Source: Streptomyces anulatus
GTDB taxonomy: Bacteria > Actinomycetota > Actinomycetes > Streptomycetales > Streptomycetaceae
Assembly: GCF_000721175.1 (NCBI RefSeq)
Contig: NZ_JOEZ01000015.1
Span: forward strand, 62,001 to 126,000
Length of the DNA: 64,000 nt
Direction: 5' to 3'
Shown here: in pieces, positions 8,004 through 16,487 of the stretch
How positions within the stretch are numbered: the stretch's first letter is position 1
How the letters are laid out: each line of letters begins with the position of its first letter
Made by a program: the position numbers and the translations under genes
Notes under the pieces: model-generated
What the model was told of the DNA's origin: nothing
Databases searched by the model: none
Seen by the model: the letters and a program-made list of their open reading frames with translations, nothing else

Positions 8004-9118
8004 CCGCGCCCACCCAGCCCCCCGCCACCCCCGACCTGCTCTACTCGCGGGACGAGGAGGACCTGCGCTCCGCCGTACGCGCCCTCCTCGCCGACCGGGC
8101 CGACGCGCCGACGGTGATCGCCGCGACCGAGTCCGACACGCCGTACGACCCGCGGCTGTGGGCCTCGCTCGCCGGCGGCATCGGCGCGGCCGGACTCCTC
8201 GTGCCGGAGAAGCTCGGCGGCCAGGGGGCGTCCCACCGCGAGGCCGCCGTGGTCCTGGAGGAGCTGGGCCGCAGCGTCGCCCCCGCCCCGTACCTGACCA
8301 GCTCCGTCGTGGCCACCGAGACCCTGCTCGCGCTGGGCGGGGAGGACGGACCGGCCGCCGCGCTCCTGCGCGAGCTGGCCTCGGGCGAGCGTACGGCCGT
8401 GCTCGCCGTGCCCTTCGCGACCCCGCCCGCCGGGGCCGACGCGGCCCTCACGTCGCTGGACGGGACCGTGCGCGGCGTCGCCGACGCGGCGGTGGCCGAC
8501 GTGCTGCTGGTGCCGACCGCCGAGGGCCTGTACGCGGTCGAGGCCTCGGGCCCCGGCGTCACCGTGGACGCGCTCGTCCCGCTCGACCTGACTCGCCCGC
8601 TCGCCGCCGTCACCCTGACCGGGGCGGCCGGGACCCTGCTCGCCGACGCGGAGGCGAGCGACGGCGCCGTACGGCGCGGACTGCTCGCCGGAGCCGGACT
8701 GCTCGCCTCCGAACAGCTCGGCCTCGCCGAGTGGTGCCTGACCGAGGCCGTGCGGTACACCCGCGAACGCCACCAGTTCAACCGGCCGGTCGGCTCGTTC
8801 CAGTCGCTCAAGCACCGGATGGCGCAGCTCTGGCTGGAGGTGGTATCGGCCCGCGCCGCCGCCCGGAACGCCGCCGACGCGCTGGCCACCGACAGCCCCG
8901 ACGCCCCGCTCGCGGTCGCGGTGGCCCAGGCGTACTGCTCGGGCGTCGCGGTCCACGCCGCCGAGGAGTGCGTCCAGCTGCACGGCGGGATCGGCATGAC
9001 CTGGGAACACCCCGCGCACCTGTATCTGAAGCGCGCCAAGGCCGACTCGATCGCGTACGGCACGGCGGGCAGCCATCGTCAGGCCGTCGCGGAGCTGGCG
9101 GAGCTGCCGGCCCCGTAG
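8000..9118 (+). CDS. Acyl-CoA dehydrogenase, second subunit or paralogue
   Basis: A 372-residue member of the acyl-CoA dehydrogenase family with a divergent middle domain. It keeps LLVPEKLGGQGASHRE, the helix CLTEAVRYTRERHQFNRPVGSFQSLKHRMA and the C-terminal QLHGGIGMTWEHPAHLYLKRA. Start ATG at 8000 overlaps the previous stop. The FAD-binding SEPGAGSD motif of the upstream partner is not evident in it, which is the usual asymmetry of alpha2beta2 FadE pairs in which each chain supplies part of the active site. It is the last gene of the operon. Confidence 0.88.
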   Translation: MTAPTQPPATPDLLYSRDEEDLRSAVRALLADRADAPTVIAATESDTPYDPRLWASLAGGIGAAGLLVPEKLGGQGASHREAAVVLEELGRSVAPAPYLTSSVVATETLLALGGEDGPAAALLRELASGERTAVLAVPFATPPAGADAALTSLDGTVRGVADAAVADVLLVPTAEGLYAVEASGPGVTVDALVPLDLTRPLAAVTLTGAAGTLLADAEASDGAVRRGLLAGAGLLASEQLGLAEWCLTEAVRYTRERHQFNRPVGSFQSLKHRMAQLWLEVVSARAAARNAADALATDSPDAPLAVAVAQAYCSGVAVHAAEECVQLHGGIGMTWEHPAHLYLKRAKADSIAYGTAGSHRQAVAELAELPAP

Positions 9119-9263
9119 CGCTCGATCGCCTTCGTTCGCACCGGTCCGCTCGTCCATTCCGGTGGTGTGCGCGTGCCGGGCGATCCGTTCCGCCCCGGTG
9201 GGCGTTTGTCCGTGGGGCGCGCGTGCGCTCGGGGGCACGACGGACAAGGGTGTGAGGCAGGCG

Positions 9264-9779
9264 ATGACGGACATGGATCGCAGGAGCGTACTGCAGCTGA
9301 CCTCGGCGGCGACCATCGCCGGGGGACTGGTCGTGGGGGCGGGCGGGGCCGCCCACGCGGCGCGAAAGGCGGCCCGCCGGGTCGTCCTGACCGGCAGGCG
9401 CACGGGCGCGAACATCCCGGACGTCCTCACGGCCGGCGTCCCGTACTTCGTCCGGTACGACCTGTCGGACGCGCAGGGCGACAGCGTGGGCACCGAGAAC
9501 GCGCACTGCCTGCCTGTCGCCGTGGGTCTGGACGGCTCGTTCGTCCTGGCGACGCTGGTCCTGAGCCTCGACGACGGCCTGATCACGGCTGCCACGGCCT
9601 TCCAGCGGCCGCTTCCCGCCGTGACCGAGTCCCCGGTGAACGCCCAGCCGTGGTCCCACGTCTTCGCGATCACCGGAGGGACCGCAGCCTATGCAGGCGC
9701 GGCCGGCTCGATCACGATCGACCACCGGACGAGGGACGAGGACGTGCTCACCATCGACCTGGCCGACGCTTCACTGTAG
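9264..9779 (+). CDS. Secreted Tat-signal protein, allene oxide cyclase barrel-like
   Basis: A 171-residue protein with a twin-arginine signal (MDRRSVLQLTS, hydrophobic stretch, AHA cleavage region near residue 30). The mature part resembles the small beta-barrel of allene-oxide-cyclase-like/dirigent-like secreted proteins, notably the closing ITGGTAAYAGAAGSITI pattern. No catalytic residues can be named. ATG 9264 follows GAGG; a second ATG three codons on would also keep the RR motif. It is monocistronic between two unrelated operons. Confidence 0.65.
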   Translation: MTDMDRRSVLQLTSAATIAGGLVVGAGGAAHAARKAARRVVLTGRRTGANIPDVLTAGVPYFVRYDLSDAQGDSVGTENAHCLPVAVGLDGSFVLATLVLSLDDGLITAATAFQRPLPAVTESPVNAQPWSHVFAITGGTAAYAGAAGSITIDHRTRDEDVLTIDLADASL

Positions 9780-9887
9780 GCGGGCGGGGCCGGACCCCTG
9801 AGAGGCCATCCCCTGCCGTACCGGCCCCGGTGCACTCGTCTCGCCTGTCGAGGCGGGGTGTACCGGGGTCCTTTACGTGCTGTTTAA

Positions 9888-9904
9888 TTGCACACTGCTC
9901 GCAA
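9888..9904 (+). promoter_or_regulatory. Nur box (nickel-responsive Fur-family operator)
   Basis: TTGCAC-ACTGC-TCGCAA matches the published S. coelicolor Nur consensus tTGCaa-N5-ttGCAA at every invariant base, with correct five-base spacing. It lies 34 bases before the first gene of a nickel/peptide-type ABC operon, partly overlapping the TTTAAT hexamer at 9883-9888. Nur with bound nickel represses nikABCDE in S. coelicolor, so nickel repression is inferred here. Confidence 0.72.
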
Positions 9905-9937
9905 TAACAGCCGATCTTCAACAGGGATGTGCAGAGT

Positions 9938-11545
9938 ATGACGGCCCGATCGATACGGGTGGCGGTCGCCGCCACGCTGGCGACCGCCCTGTCCCTGACC
10001 GCGGCAGCCTGCTCGAACCCGGACAGCGCAAAGAGCGGCTCCGGGACCGGAACCACCTCGGCGGTCGTCGCCATCGCCTACGAGCCCGACAGCCTGAGCC
10101 CGCTGCTCGGCTACGGCAAGGACGGCAACTCCAAGATCTTCGACGGACTGCTCGCCCTGGACGCGGACATGAAGCTCCGCCCCGCCCTCGCCGCCGAGCT
10201 CCCCGAGGTCAGCGACGACGGCCTGACGTACACGTACAAGCTGCGCACGGGCGTGAAGTTCAGCGACGGAAAGGCGTTCGGCGCCAAGGACGTCGTCTTC
10301 ACCTACCGCACCATCCTCGACGAGAGGACCAACAACGCCTCCCGCACCGAGCTGGACGCCGTCGAGGACGTCACGGCGAAGGGCGAGGACACGGTCGTCT
10401 TCACCCTCAAGTACCCCTACGCGCCCTTCGCCCAGCGAACCGTCCTGCCCATCGCCCCCGAGCACATCGCGGGCAGGCAGGACGTCAACACCGGCGCCTT
10501 CACCACCCGCCCCATCGGCACCGGGCCCTACGTCCTCACCAAGTGGTCCAAGGGCGAGAAACTCAGCTTCACCGCCAACCCCCACTACTGGGGCGGCGAA
10601 CCCGAGGTGAAGAAGTTCACCATGGCGATCATCAAGGACGACGACGTGCGCGCCACCCGGCTGCGCTCCGGCGACCTCGACGGCGCGATCCTGCCGCCCA
10701 ACCTCGCCAAGGGCTTCGCGGACGACCAGGGCAAGAAGACGTACGCCGCCACCACCTACGACTACCGCACGGTGACCCTCCCGACCCACAACAAGGTCGC
10801 CGGCGACACCGCCGTACGCCGCGCCCTCGACATCGCGGTCGACCGCGAGACCATGGTCGACGCCATCCTCAACGGCGCGGGCAAGCCCGCCTACGGGCCC
10901 GTCCCCACCGACAGCGAGTGGTTCACCCAGGGCACCGAGCGCCCCCACGACCTCGCCGCCGCGAAGAAGATCCTGGACGAGGCCGGATGGAAGCCCGGCA
11001 AGGACGGCGTCCGGGTCAAGGACGGCCTGCGGGCCGCCTTCCCGCTCTGGTACCTCAGCGGCGACAAGCTCCGCCAGGAGCACGCCCTCGCCTACGCCTC
11101 CGACGCCAAGAAGGCGGGCATCGACATCCGCACCGAGGCCGGTACCTGGGAGGTCATCCAGCCCCGGATGAAGCACGACGCCGTCCTCGCGGGCGGCGGC
11201 TCTCCCGCCGACCCGGACTTCGACCAGTACACCCTGCTGAAGTCCTCCCTCGCGGGCGACGGCTTCAACAACATGGCCTGGTACGACGACGAGGCCGTGG
11301 ACACCGCGATCGAGTCGGGCCGCAGGAGTGGTGACAAGGCCGAGCGCAAGAAGGCGTACGACACCGTCCAGCGCGAGCTGGTGAAGAACCCGGGCTACAC
11401 CTTCCTCACCCACATCGACCACCTCTACGTCGTCGACGACCGCTTCGGCTCCCTCACCACCCAGGTCGAGCCGCACGACCACGGGCTGGCCTCCGGCCCC
11501 TGGTGGAACGTCGAGAAGTGGAAGACCGGGAGCGCGGGCAAGTGA
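9938..11545 (+). CDS. nikA: Nickel/peptide-type ABC transporter substrate-binding lipoprotein (SBP family 5)
   Basis: A 535-residue lipoprotein with signal sequence and lipobox LTAAAC near residue 25. The mature part has SBP_bac_5 landmarks: AYEPDSLSPL, LAAELPEVSDDGLTYTYKLR, DVVFTYRTIL and a GPYVLTKW block followed by NPHYWGG. The family binds oligopeptides, nickel or nickel complexes. The Nur box upstream and the five-gene layout support nickel, hence the symbol, but ligand residues cannot be judged by eye. An in-frame GTG at 9929 is an alternative start abutting an AGGGA sequence. The stop overlaps the permease start (GTGA). Confidence 0.8.
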   Translation: MTARSIRVAVAATLATALSLTAAACSNPDSAKSGSGTGTTSAVVAIAYEPDSLSPLLGYGKDGNSKIFDGLLALDADMKLRPALAAELPEVSDDGLTYTYKLRTGVKFSDGKAFGAKDVVFTYRTILDERTNNASRTELDAVEDVTAKGEDTVVFTLKYPYAPFAQRTVLPIAPEHIAGRQDVNTGAFTTRPIGTGPYVLTKWSKGEKLSFTANPHYWGGEPEVKKFTMAIIKDDDVRATRLRSGDLDGAILPPNLAKGFADDQGKKTYAATTYDYRTVTLPTHNKVAGDTAVRRALDIAVDRETMVDAILNGAGKPAYGPVPTDSEWFTQGTERPHDLAAAKKILDEAGWKPGKDGVRVKDGLRAAFPLWYLSGDKLRQEHALAYASDAKKAGIDIRTEAGTWEVIQPRMKHDAVLAGGGSPADPDFDQYTLLKSSLAGDGFNNMAWYDDEAVDTAIESGRRSGDKAERKKAYDTVQRELVKNPGYTFLTHIDHLYVVDDRFGSLTTQVEPHDHGLASGPWWNVEKWKTGSAGK

Positions 11546-12534
11546 CCCACCGCCTCCCCTGGGGGCCGATGGCGCGGATGGCGGGACGGCGGGCCCTGTT
11601 CGCCGTCCCCGTCCTCGGCGTCGTCACCTTCGGCGTCTTCGCCGTCGCCGCGGCGTCCCCCTTCGACCCGGTCAAGGCCTACGCGGGCACCGCCGGACTC
11701 ACCGCATCGCAGGAGAACCTCGACCAGCTGCGGGCCAACCTCGGCGTCGACCAGCCGCTCGTCGCCCGTTGGTGGGACTGGCTGACCTCCGCGTTCCAGG
11801 GCGATCTCGGCGACTCCAGCGTGATGCGCCAGCCGGTCGCCGACGTCATCGCGGAACGCATGGGCTGGTCCGTCCTGCTCGCCGCCACGGCCTTCCTCGT
11901 CGCGATCCTGCTCGGCACCGGCCTCGGCGTCCTCGCCGCCCGCAGGCCCGGCGGCTGGCTCGACCGGTGCGTCAGCTCCGCCGCGTACACGCTGGAAGCC
12001 GCCCCCGCCTTCTGGCTCGGGCTGCTCGCCATCTGGTTCTTCGCCCTGAAGCTGGACGTCCTCCCGGCCGGCGGACTCACCGACGCCGCCAGCGACGTCG
12101 TCACCTTCGGCCAGGTCGCCTCGCACCTGGTGCTTCCCGCGGCGGTCCTCGGCATCTCCCAGCTGCCGTGGTTCTTCCTGTACGTACGCCAAGGCGTCGC
12201 CGACGCCCTCGCCGAGGACCCGGTCCGCGGCGCCCGCGCCCGAGGGCTCAGCGAGCGCACCGTGCTCCTCGGCCACGCCCTGCGGTCCGGGATGCTGCCG
12301 ATGCTCACCCTGATCGGCTCCCGCGTCCCCGAACTCATCACCGGGGCGCTGCTCGTCGAGACGGTCTTCAGCTGGCCCGGCATCGCCGCCGCCACCGTCC
12401 AGGCCGCGACCTCGGTGGACTTCTCCCTGCTCGCCGCGCTCACGGTGCTCGCCACCGCCGCCGTCCTGCTCGGCAACCTGCTCTCCGACCTCCTCTACGG
12501 ACTCGCCGACCCCCGGGTGGCCTTCGATGGCTGA
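11542..12534 (+). CDS. nikB: ABC transporter permease, NikB/DppB type
   Basis: A 330-residue inner-membrane permease with about six hydrophobic segments. The BPD_transp_1 coupling loop is seen around DPVRGARARGLSERTVLLGHALR (EAA-like motif near residue 225-250). The N-terminal part carries the ENLDQLRANLGVDQPL segment typical of NikB/DppB proteins, usually just after the first membrane helix. The GTG at 11542 overlaps the binding-protein stop; ATG 11569 is an alternative. It forms the transmembrane channel with the next gene product. Confidence 0.85.
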   Translation: MTHRLPWGPMARMAGRRALFAVPVLGVVTFGVFAVAAASPFDPVKAYAGTAGLTASQENLDQLRANLGVDQPLVARWWDWLTSAFQGDLGDSSVMRQPVADVIAERMGWSVLLAATAFLVAILLGTGLGVLAARRPGGWLDRCVSSAAYTLEAAPAFWLGLLAIWFFALKLDVLPAGGLTDAASDVVTFGQVASHLVLPAAVLGISQLPWFFLYVRQGVADALAEDPVRGARARGLSERTVLLGHALRSGMLPMLTLIGSRVPELITGALLVETVFSWPGIAAATVQAATSVDFSLLAALTVLATAAVLLGNLLSDLLYGLADPRVAFDG

Positions 12535-13384
12535 GACCACGCTCGCCCTCCCCGGCCGCACCACCCGCCGCGTCCGGATCGTCACCTCGGCCACGATCGT
12601 CGTCACCGTCGCGCTCGCCGTCCTCGTCGTGCCGCCGCTGGCCCAGCTCGACCAGCAGGCCGTCGACCTGGCCAACAAACTCGACCCGCCGTCCTGGGCC
12701 CACCCGTTCGGCACCGACGACGTCGGGCGCGACCTCCTGCTGCGCTGCGTCTACGGCCTGCGCGTCTCGCTGCTCGTCGGCCTCGTCGCCGCCCTCACCG
12801 CCACCGTCATCGGTACCGCGATCGGCGCGCTCGCCGGGGCGTTCGGCGGCTGGACGGACCGGGTCGTGATGCGGGTCGTCGACGCCCTGTCCTCCGTGCC
12901 GCACCTGCTGCTCGGCATCTTCATCGTCGCGATGTTCCGGCCCGGCGTCTGGCCGGTGATCGTCTCGGTCGCCCTGACGCACTGGCTGTCCACCGCCCGG
13001 ATCGTCCGCTCGGAGGTGCTCTCGCTGCGCTCGCGCCCCTTCATCGACGCGGCCGTCTCCGGCGGCGCCTCCCGCACCCGGGTCATCGTGCGGCACCTGC
13101 TGCCCGGTGTGCTCCCACAGGCGGGTCTGGCGGCGGTGCTGATGGTGCCGCACGCGATGTGGCACGAGTCCGCGCTCTCCTTCCTCGGGCTCGGGCTCCC
13201 GGCCCATCAGGCGAGCCTCGGTAACCTCGTCCAGTCCGCGCGCGGTTCGCTGCTCGCGGGGGACTGGTGGCCGACGCTCTTCCCCGGCCTCTTCCTGATC
13301 ATCCCGACCCTCGCACTCGCGGGGCTCGCCGGAGCCTGGCGCGACCGGATCAACCCGCGCCGGAAATCGGAGCTGATGCTGTGA
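12527..13384 (+). CDS. nikC: ABC transporter permease, NikC/DppC type
   Basis: A 285-residue permease of the NikC/DppC class. It has an N-terminal hydrophobic helix, the signature HPFGTDDVGRDLLLRCVYG that follows it in this class, and the EAA-like loop around FIDAAVSGGASRTRVIVRHLLPG. It overlaps the preceding permease gene by eight bases and ends in a GTGA overlap with the first ATPase gene, so all five cistrons are likely co-translated. Confidence 0.87.
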   Translation: MAETTLALPGRTTRRVRIVTSATIVVTVALAVLVVPPLAQLDQQAVDLANKLDPPSWAHPFGTDDVGRDLLLRCVYGLRVSLLVGLVAALTATVIGTAIGALAGAFGGWTDRVVMRVVDALSSVPHLLLGIFIVAMFRPGVWPVIVSVALTHWLSTARIVRSEVLSLRSRPFIDAAVSGGASRTRVIVRHLLPGVLPQAGLAAVLMVPHAMWHESALSFLGLGLPAHQASLGNLVQSARGSLLAGDWWPTLFPGLFLIIPTLALAGLAGAWRDRINPRRKSELML

Positions 13385-14379
13385 CCGACGCCCGCGAGAA
13401 CACCGGTGTGCCCGTCCTCGATGTCCGAGACCTCTCCGTCCGCTTCCGGATGCGCGGTGGCCGGGACATCGCCGCCGTCACCGACGCCCGCTTCTCCGTC
13501 GCACCGGGGGAGTGCCTGGCCCTGGTCGGCGAGAGCGGCTGCGGCAAGTCCGTCCTGGCCTCCGCCCTGCTCGGACTGCTGCCCGCCAACGCGACCACCA
13601 CCGGCAGCGCGGTGCTCGGCGGGGACACGGACCTGCTCACCGCCGACGAGCGCACCCTCGCCCGCACGGTACGGGGACGGCGCATCGGCCTCGTACCGCA
13701 GAGCCCCGCCGCCCACCTCACCCCCGTGCGCACCGTCCGGTCCCAGCTGGAGGAGAGCCTGCGCGAGCTGACCGGGGTGCGGGGGAGCGTCCTGCGCGAG
13801 GCCGCTGTGGTGGCGGCGGCCCGCGCCTCGTTCCCCGACGGCCACCTCGACCGCTACCCGCACGAGCTGTCCGGCGGCCTCGCCCAGCGCGCCGCGACCG
13901 CCCTCGCCCTGATCGGCGACGCCCCGCTGCTGCTCGCCGACGAACCGACCACCGGACTCGACCGGGACCTCGTCGAGCGGACGGTGGACGAACTGCGCCG
14001 GCACACCGACGAGGGCCGGGCGCTGCTGATCATCACCCACGACCTGGCCGCCGCCGAACGCATCGCCGACCGGGTCGCCGTCATGTACGCCGGCCGGATC
14101 GTCGAGATCGCCGGCGCCCCGCGCTTCTTCGGCGCACCCGGCCCCCGCCACCCGTACGCCAAGGGCCTGCTGGACGCCCTGCCCGAGCGGGACTTCGCCC
14201 CGATCCCCGGGATGCCGCCGGAGCTGGGTGCGCTGCCCGACGGCTGTGCCTTCGCCGCCCGCTGCGCGTACGCCGACGCCCGCTGCACCGGCGAACGGCC
14301 GGCCTTCGCTGCGGACCTGGCCTGCCACCACGCGCTGACCGGCCGGACGCACCCCCTCAAGGAGGCCGCCGATGCTTGA
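13381..14379 (+). CDS. nikD: ABC transporter ATP-binding protein, NikD/DppD type
   Basis: A 332-residue ATPase with Walker A GESGCGKS (about 49-56), signature LSGGLAQR, Walker B LLLADEPTTGLD and the H-loop ITHDLA. The C-terminal region has the cysteine-bearing CAFAARCAYADARC segment seen in oligopeptide/dipeptide transporter ATPases (oligo_HPY domain), which can hold an iron-sulfur centre. Start GTG 13381 overlaps the permease stop. It pairs with the next gene product to energise the transporter. Confidence 0.87.
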   Translation: MTDARENTGVPVLDVRDLSVRFRMRGGRDIAAVTDARFSVAPGECLALVGESGCGKSVLASALLGLLPANATTTGSAVLGGDTDLLTADERTLARTVRGRRIGLVPQSPAAHLTPVRTVRSQLEESLRELTGVRGSVLREAAVVAAARASFPDGHLDRYPHELSGGLAQRAATALALIGDAPLLLADEPTTGLDRDLVERTVDELRRHTDEGRALLIITHDLAAAERIADRVAVMYAGRIVEIAGAPRFFGAPGPRHPYAKGLLDALPERDFAPIPGMPPELGALPDGCAFAARCAYADARCTGERPAFAADLACHHALTGRTHPLKEAADA

Positions 14380-15061
14380 GCTGACCCGGATCACCGCCGG
14401 ATACGACCGCCGCGACCCCGTCGTCCGCGATGTCTCCCTGCACGTCGCGGCGGGCGAGGCGGTCGGGCTGCTGGGCCCCAGCGGCTGCGGCAAGTCCACC
14501 CTGGCCAGGGTCGCCGCCCTCCTGCACCGCCCGGACGCCGGCACCATGACCCTGGACGGCACGGTGATACGCGGCTGGCGGCACCGGGCCCCGCGCGAGC
14601 AGCGCACCGCGGTCGGCGTCGTCTTCCAGCAGCCCCGGCTCTCCGCCGACCCCCGGCTCAGCCTGCGCGAACTGATCGCCCAGCCGCTGCGGTCCACCGG
14701 GCGCCGCCGGGAGGTCCCCGGGCGGGTGGCGGAGCTGGCCCAACTGGTCGGCCTCTCCGAGGAACTGCTGGAACGCCGCCCGCACGCGGTGAGTGACGGC
14801 CAGCTCCAGCGCGCCTGTCTGGCACGGGCCCTGGTGCTGGAGCCCCGGCTCCTGATCTGCGACGAGATGACCGCGATGCTCGACGCGTCCACGACGGCGG
14901 CTCTGGTCGCCGTGGTCGAGCGCTACCGCTCCGAGTCCGGGGCCGCCCTGCTGGCCGTCGGCCACGACCGGGTGCTGCTGGAGCGCTGGTGCGACCGTAC
15001 GGTGCGCTGGGGCGAGCGGAACGCCGGACCCGCGGAACGCGAACGCGTCGCGGCGGGCTGA
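14372..15061 (+). CDS. nikE: ABC transporter ATP-binding protein, NikE type
   Basis: A short, 229-residue ATPase with Walker A GPSGCGKST (about 35-43) and Q-loop FQQPR. Its signature reads VSDGQLQR rather than SGGQ, and Walker B ends in CDEM instead of DEP. These are conservative changes found in some NikE proteins, and the catalytic Glu is kept. It lacks the C-terminal oligo_HPY extension of NikD. The ATG lies inside the end of the previous gene (eight-base overlap). Last gene of the operon. Confidence 0.84.
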   Translation: MLELTRITAGYDRRDPVVRDVSLHVAAGEAVGLLGPSGCGKSTLARVAALLHRPDAGTMTLDGTVIRGWRHRAPREQRTAVGVVFQQPRLSADPRLSLRELIAQPLRSTGRRREVPGRVAELAQLVGLSEELLERRPHAVSDGQLQRACLARALVLEPRLLICDEMTAMLDASTTAALVAVVERYRSESGAALLAVGHDRVLLERWCDRTVRWGERNAGPAERERVAAG

Positions 15062-15156
15062 GCACCTCACGCGCACCGGGAGCGCCCCCGCGAGCGGAGG
15101 CGGCGAACAGCGGATGCGGCGCGGTCGACCGGAAGGCGACGCTCGCGCCAACTCTT

Positions 15157-15170
15157 GGCAGGTACCTGCC
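15157..15170. promoter_or_regulatory. Perfect 14-bp palindrome GGCAGGTACCTGCC
   Basis: The palindrome lies 72 bases before the secreted phosphodiesterase gene in the 180-base gap after the transporter operon. It fits a dimeric-regulator site; the stem has no loop, so it is unlikely to be a terminator. Confidence 0.4.
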
Positions 15171-15241
15171 CAAATGGGCCGGTGCGACTCCATACTCGAC
15201 GCGACCGTCCACCCCGCCCGTCCGCCGCTCAGGGAGTCCCC

Positions 15242-16120
15242 ATGGCCCACCTCACCCGCCGCCGCGCGCTCACGGTCGCCCTCGCCACCGCCGCCGTGGG
15301 CATCGCCGTCCCCACCGCGACGGCGGTCGCCGCGCCCGCCCGCCCGCGCGGCCCGCGTCCGTTACGCCACGCCCACGCGCACAACGACTACCTGCACCCC
15401 CGGCCGCTGCTCGACGCGCTCGCGCACGGGTTCACCAGCGTCGAGGCGGACGTCTTCCTCGTCGACGGCGACCTGCTCGTCGCCCACGAGCCCGCGGAGC
15501 TCGACCCCACCCGCACCCTCGCCTCGCTCTACCTGGACCCGCTCGCCGCTCTGGTCCGCGCCGGGCACGGCGGCGTCCACCCGCACCACCGCGCCCCACT
15601 GCAGCTCCTCATCGACATCAAGGCCGACGGGGTCGCCGCCTACCAGGAGCTGGACCGGCAACTGCGCCGCCACCGCCACATCCTCACCCGCTACAGCCAC
15701 GGCCGCGTCCACCCGGGGGCGGTCACCCCGGTGATCTCCGGCGACCGCGCCGCCCGCGCCCCCATGGAGGCGCAGCGCACCCGTTACGCGTTCTACGACG
15801 GCCGCCTCGACGACCTCGGCACCGCGGCCCCCGCCTCGTTCGCCCCGCTCGTCAGCGCCAACTGGACCCAGAGCTTCGGCTGGCTCGGCGCGGGACCCTT
15901 CCCCCGGGCCGAGCGCGACCGGCTCCGCACCCTCGTCTCCGCCGCCCACCGGGAGGGCCGCCGTATCCGCTTCTGGGCCACGCCCGACCTGCCGGGACCC
16001 GAACGCGAGGCCGTCTGGTCCGAACTGCTCGCCGCCGGGGTCGACCACCTCAACACCGACGACCTGGCCGGACTCGAACACTTCCTCCGCGCTCGCGGGA
16101 ACGGTGCCCCGACCCCGTAA
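15242..16120 (+). CDS. Secreted PI-PLC/glycerophosphodiesterase-like protein
   Basis: A 292-residue exported protein with a Tat signal (TRRRALTVALAT then an alanine-rich stretch ending in AVAAPA). The mature TIM-barrel part opens with HAHNDYLHPRPLLDAL, continues VEADVFLVDGDLLVAHEP, and later has LLIDIKAD. These are the catalytic His/Glu/Asp and metal positions of the PI-PLC/glycerophosphodiester phosphodiesterase superfamily as seen in AIM6-like proteins. It probably cleaves a phosphodiester outside the cell; the substrate is not known. ATG 15242 follows AGGGAG. Confidence 0.82.
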   Translation: MAHLTRRRALTVALATAAVGIAVPTATAVAAPARPRGPRPLRHAHAHNDYLHPRPLLDALAHGFTSVEADVFLVDGDLLVAHEPAELDPTRTLASLYLDPLAALVRAGHGGVHPHHRAPLQLLIDIKADGVAAYQELDRQLRRHRHILTRYSHGRVHPGAVTPVISGDRAARAPMEAQRTRYAFYDGRLDDLGTAAPASFAPLVSANWTQSFGWLGAGPFPRAERDRLRTLVSAAHREGRRIRFWATPDLPGPEREAVWSELLAAGVDHLNTDDLAGLEHFLRARGNGAPTP

Positions 16121-16237
16121 CACCTCCCGGTCCGGAAGTACCCGTTCGGCGGACAAGCGAGTGCACCGAACAGCCCCTCCGCTGCGCCACACTGGCGGCC
16201 GAAAGCCGCAAATCCGGCGCGGCGGAGGAGGTTGGCC

Positions 16238-16432
16238 ATGGCCATTTCGATCTCACTGGTGCTGCTTCTGACGATCCTGGCGGTGATCTTCCTCCGCAAC
16301 GGAGGACTGAAGGTCTCGCACGCGCTGGTCTGCGCCCTGCTGGGCTTCCTCATGGCCAGTACGAGCATGGCGCCGACCATCCACGACGGTATCGTCGCCA
16401 CCGCCGACCTGGTCAGCGGCCTCCACCCCTGA
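16238..16432 (+). CDS. Small hydrophobic membrane protein
   Basis: A 64-residue protein with a strong ribosome site (GGAGGAGG, 16223-16230 region) before ATG 16238. Two hydrophobic helices are visible, ISLVLLLTILAVIFL and ALVCALLGFLMA, joined by RNGGLKVSH. I recognise the pattern from other Streptomyces genomes but know no function. It lies 55 bases before a cysteine-rich protein gene in the same orientation, so the two may be co-transcribed. Confidence 0.7.
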   Translation: MAISISLVLLLTILAVIFLRNGGLKVSHALVCALLGFLMASTSMAPTIHDGIVATADLVSGLHP

Positions 16433-16487
16433 CCCCGGCCCCGGCGGCCGGTCCGCGGCGCCCCCGGACATACCGCACAATGGGCAG

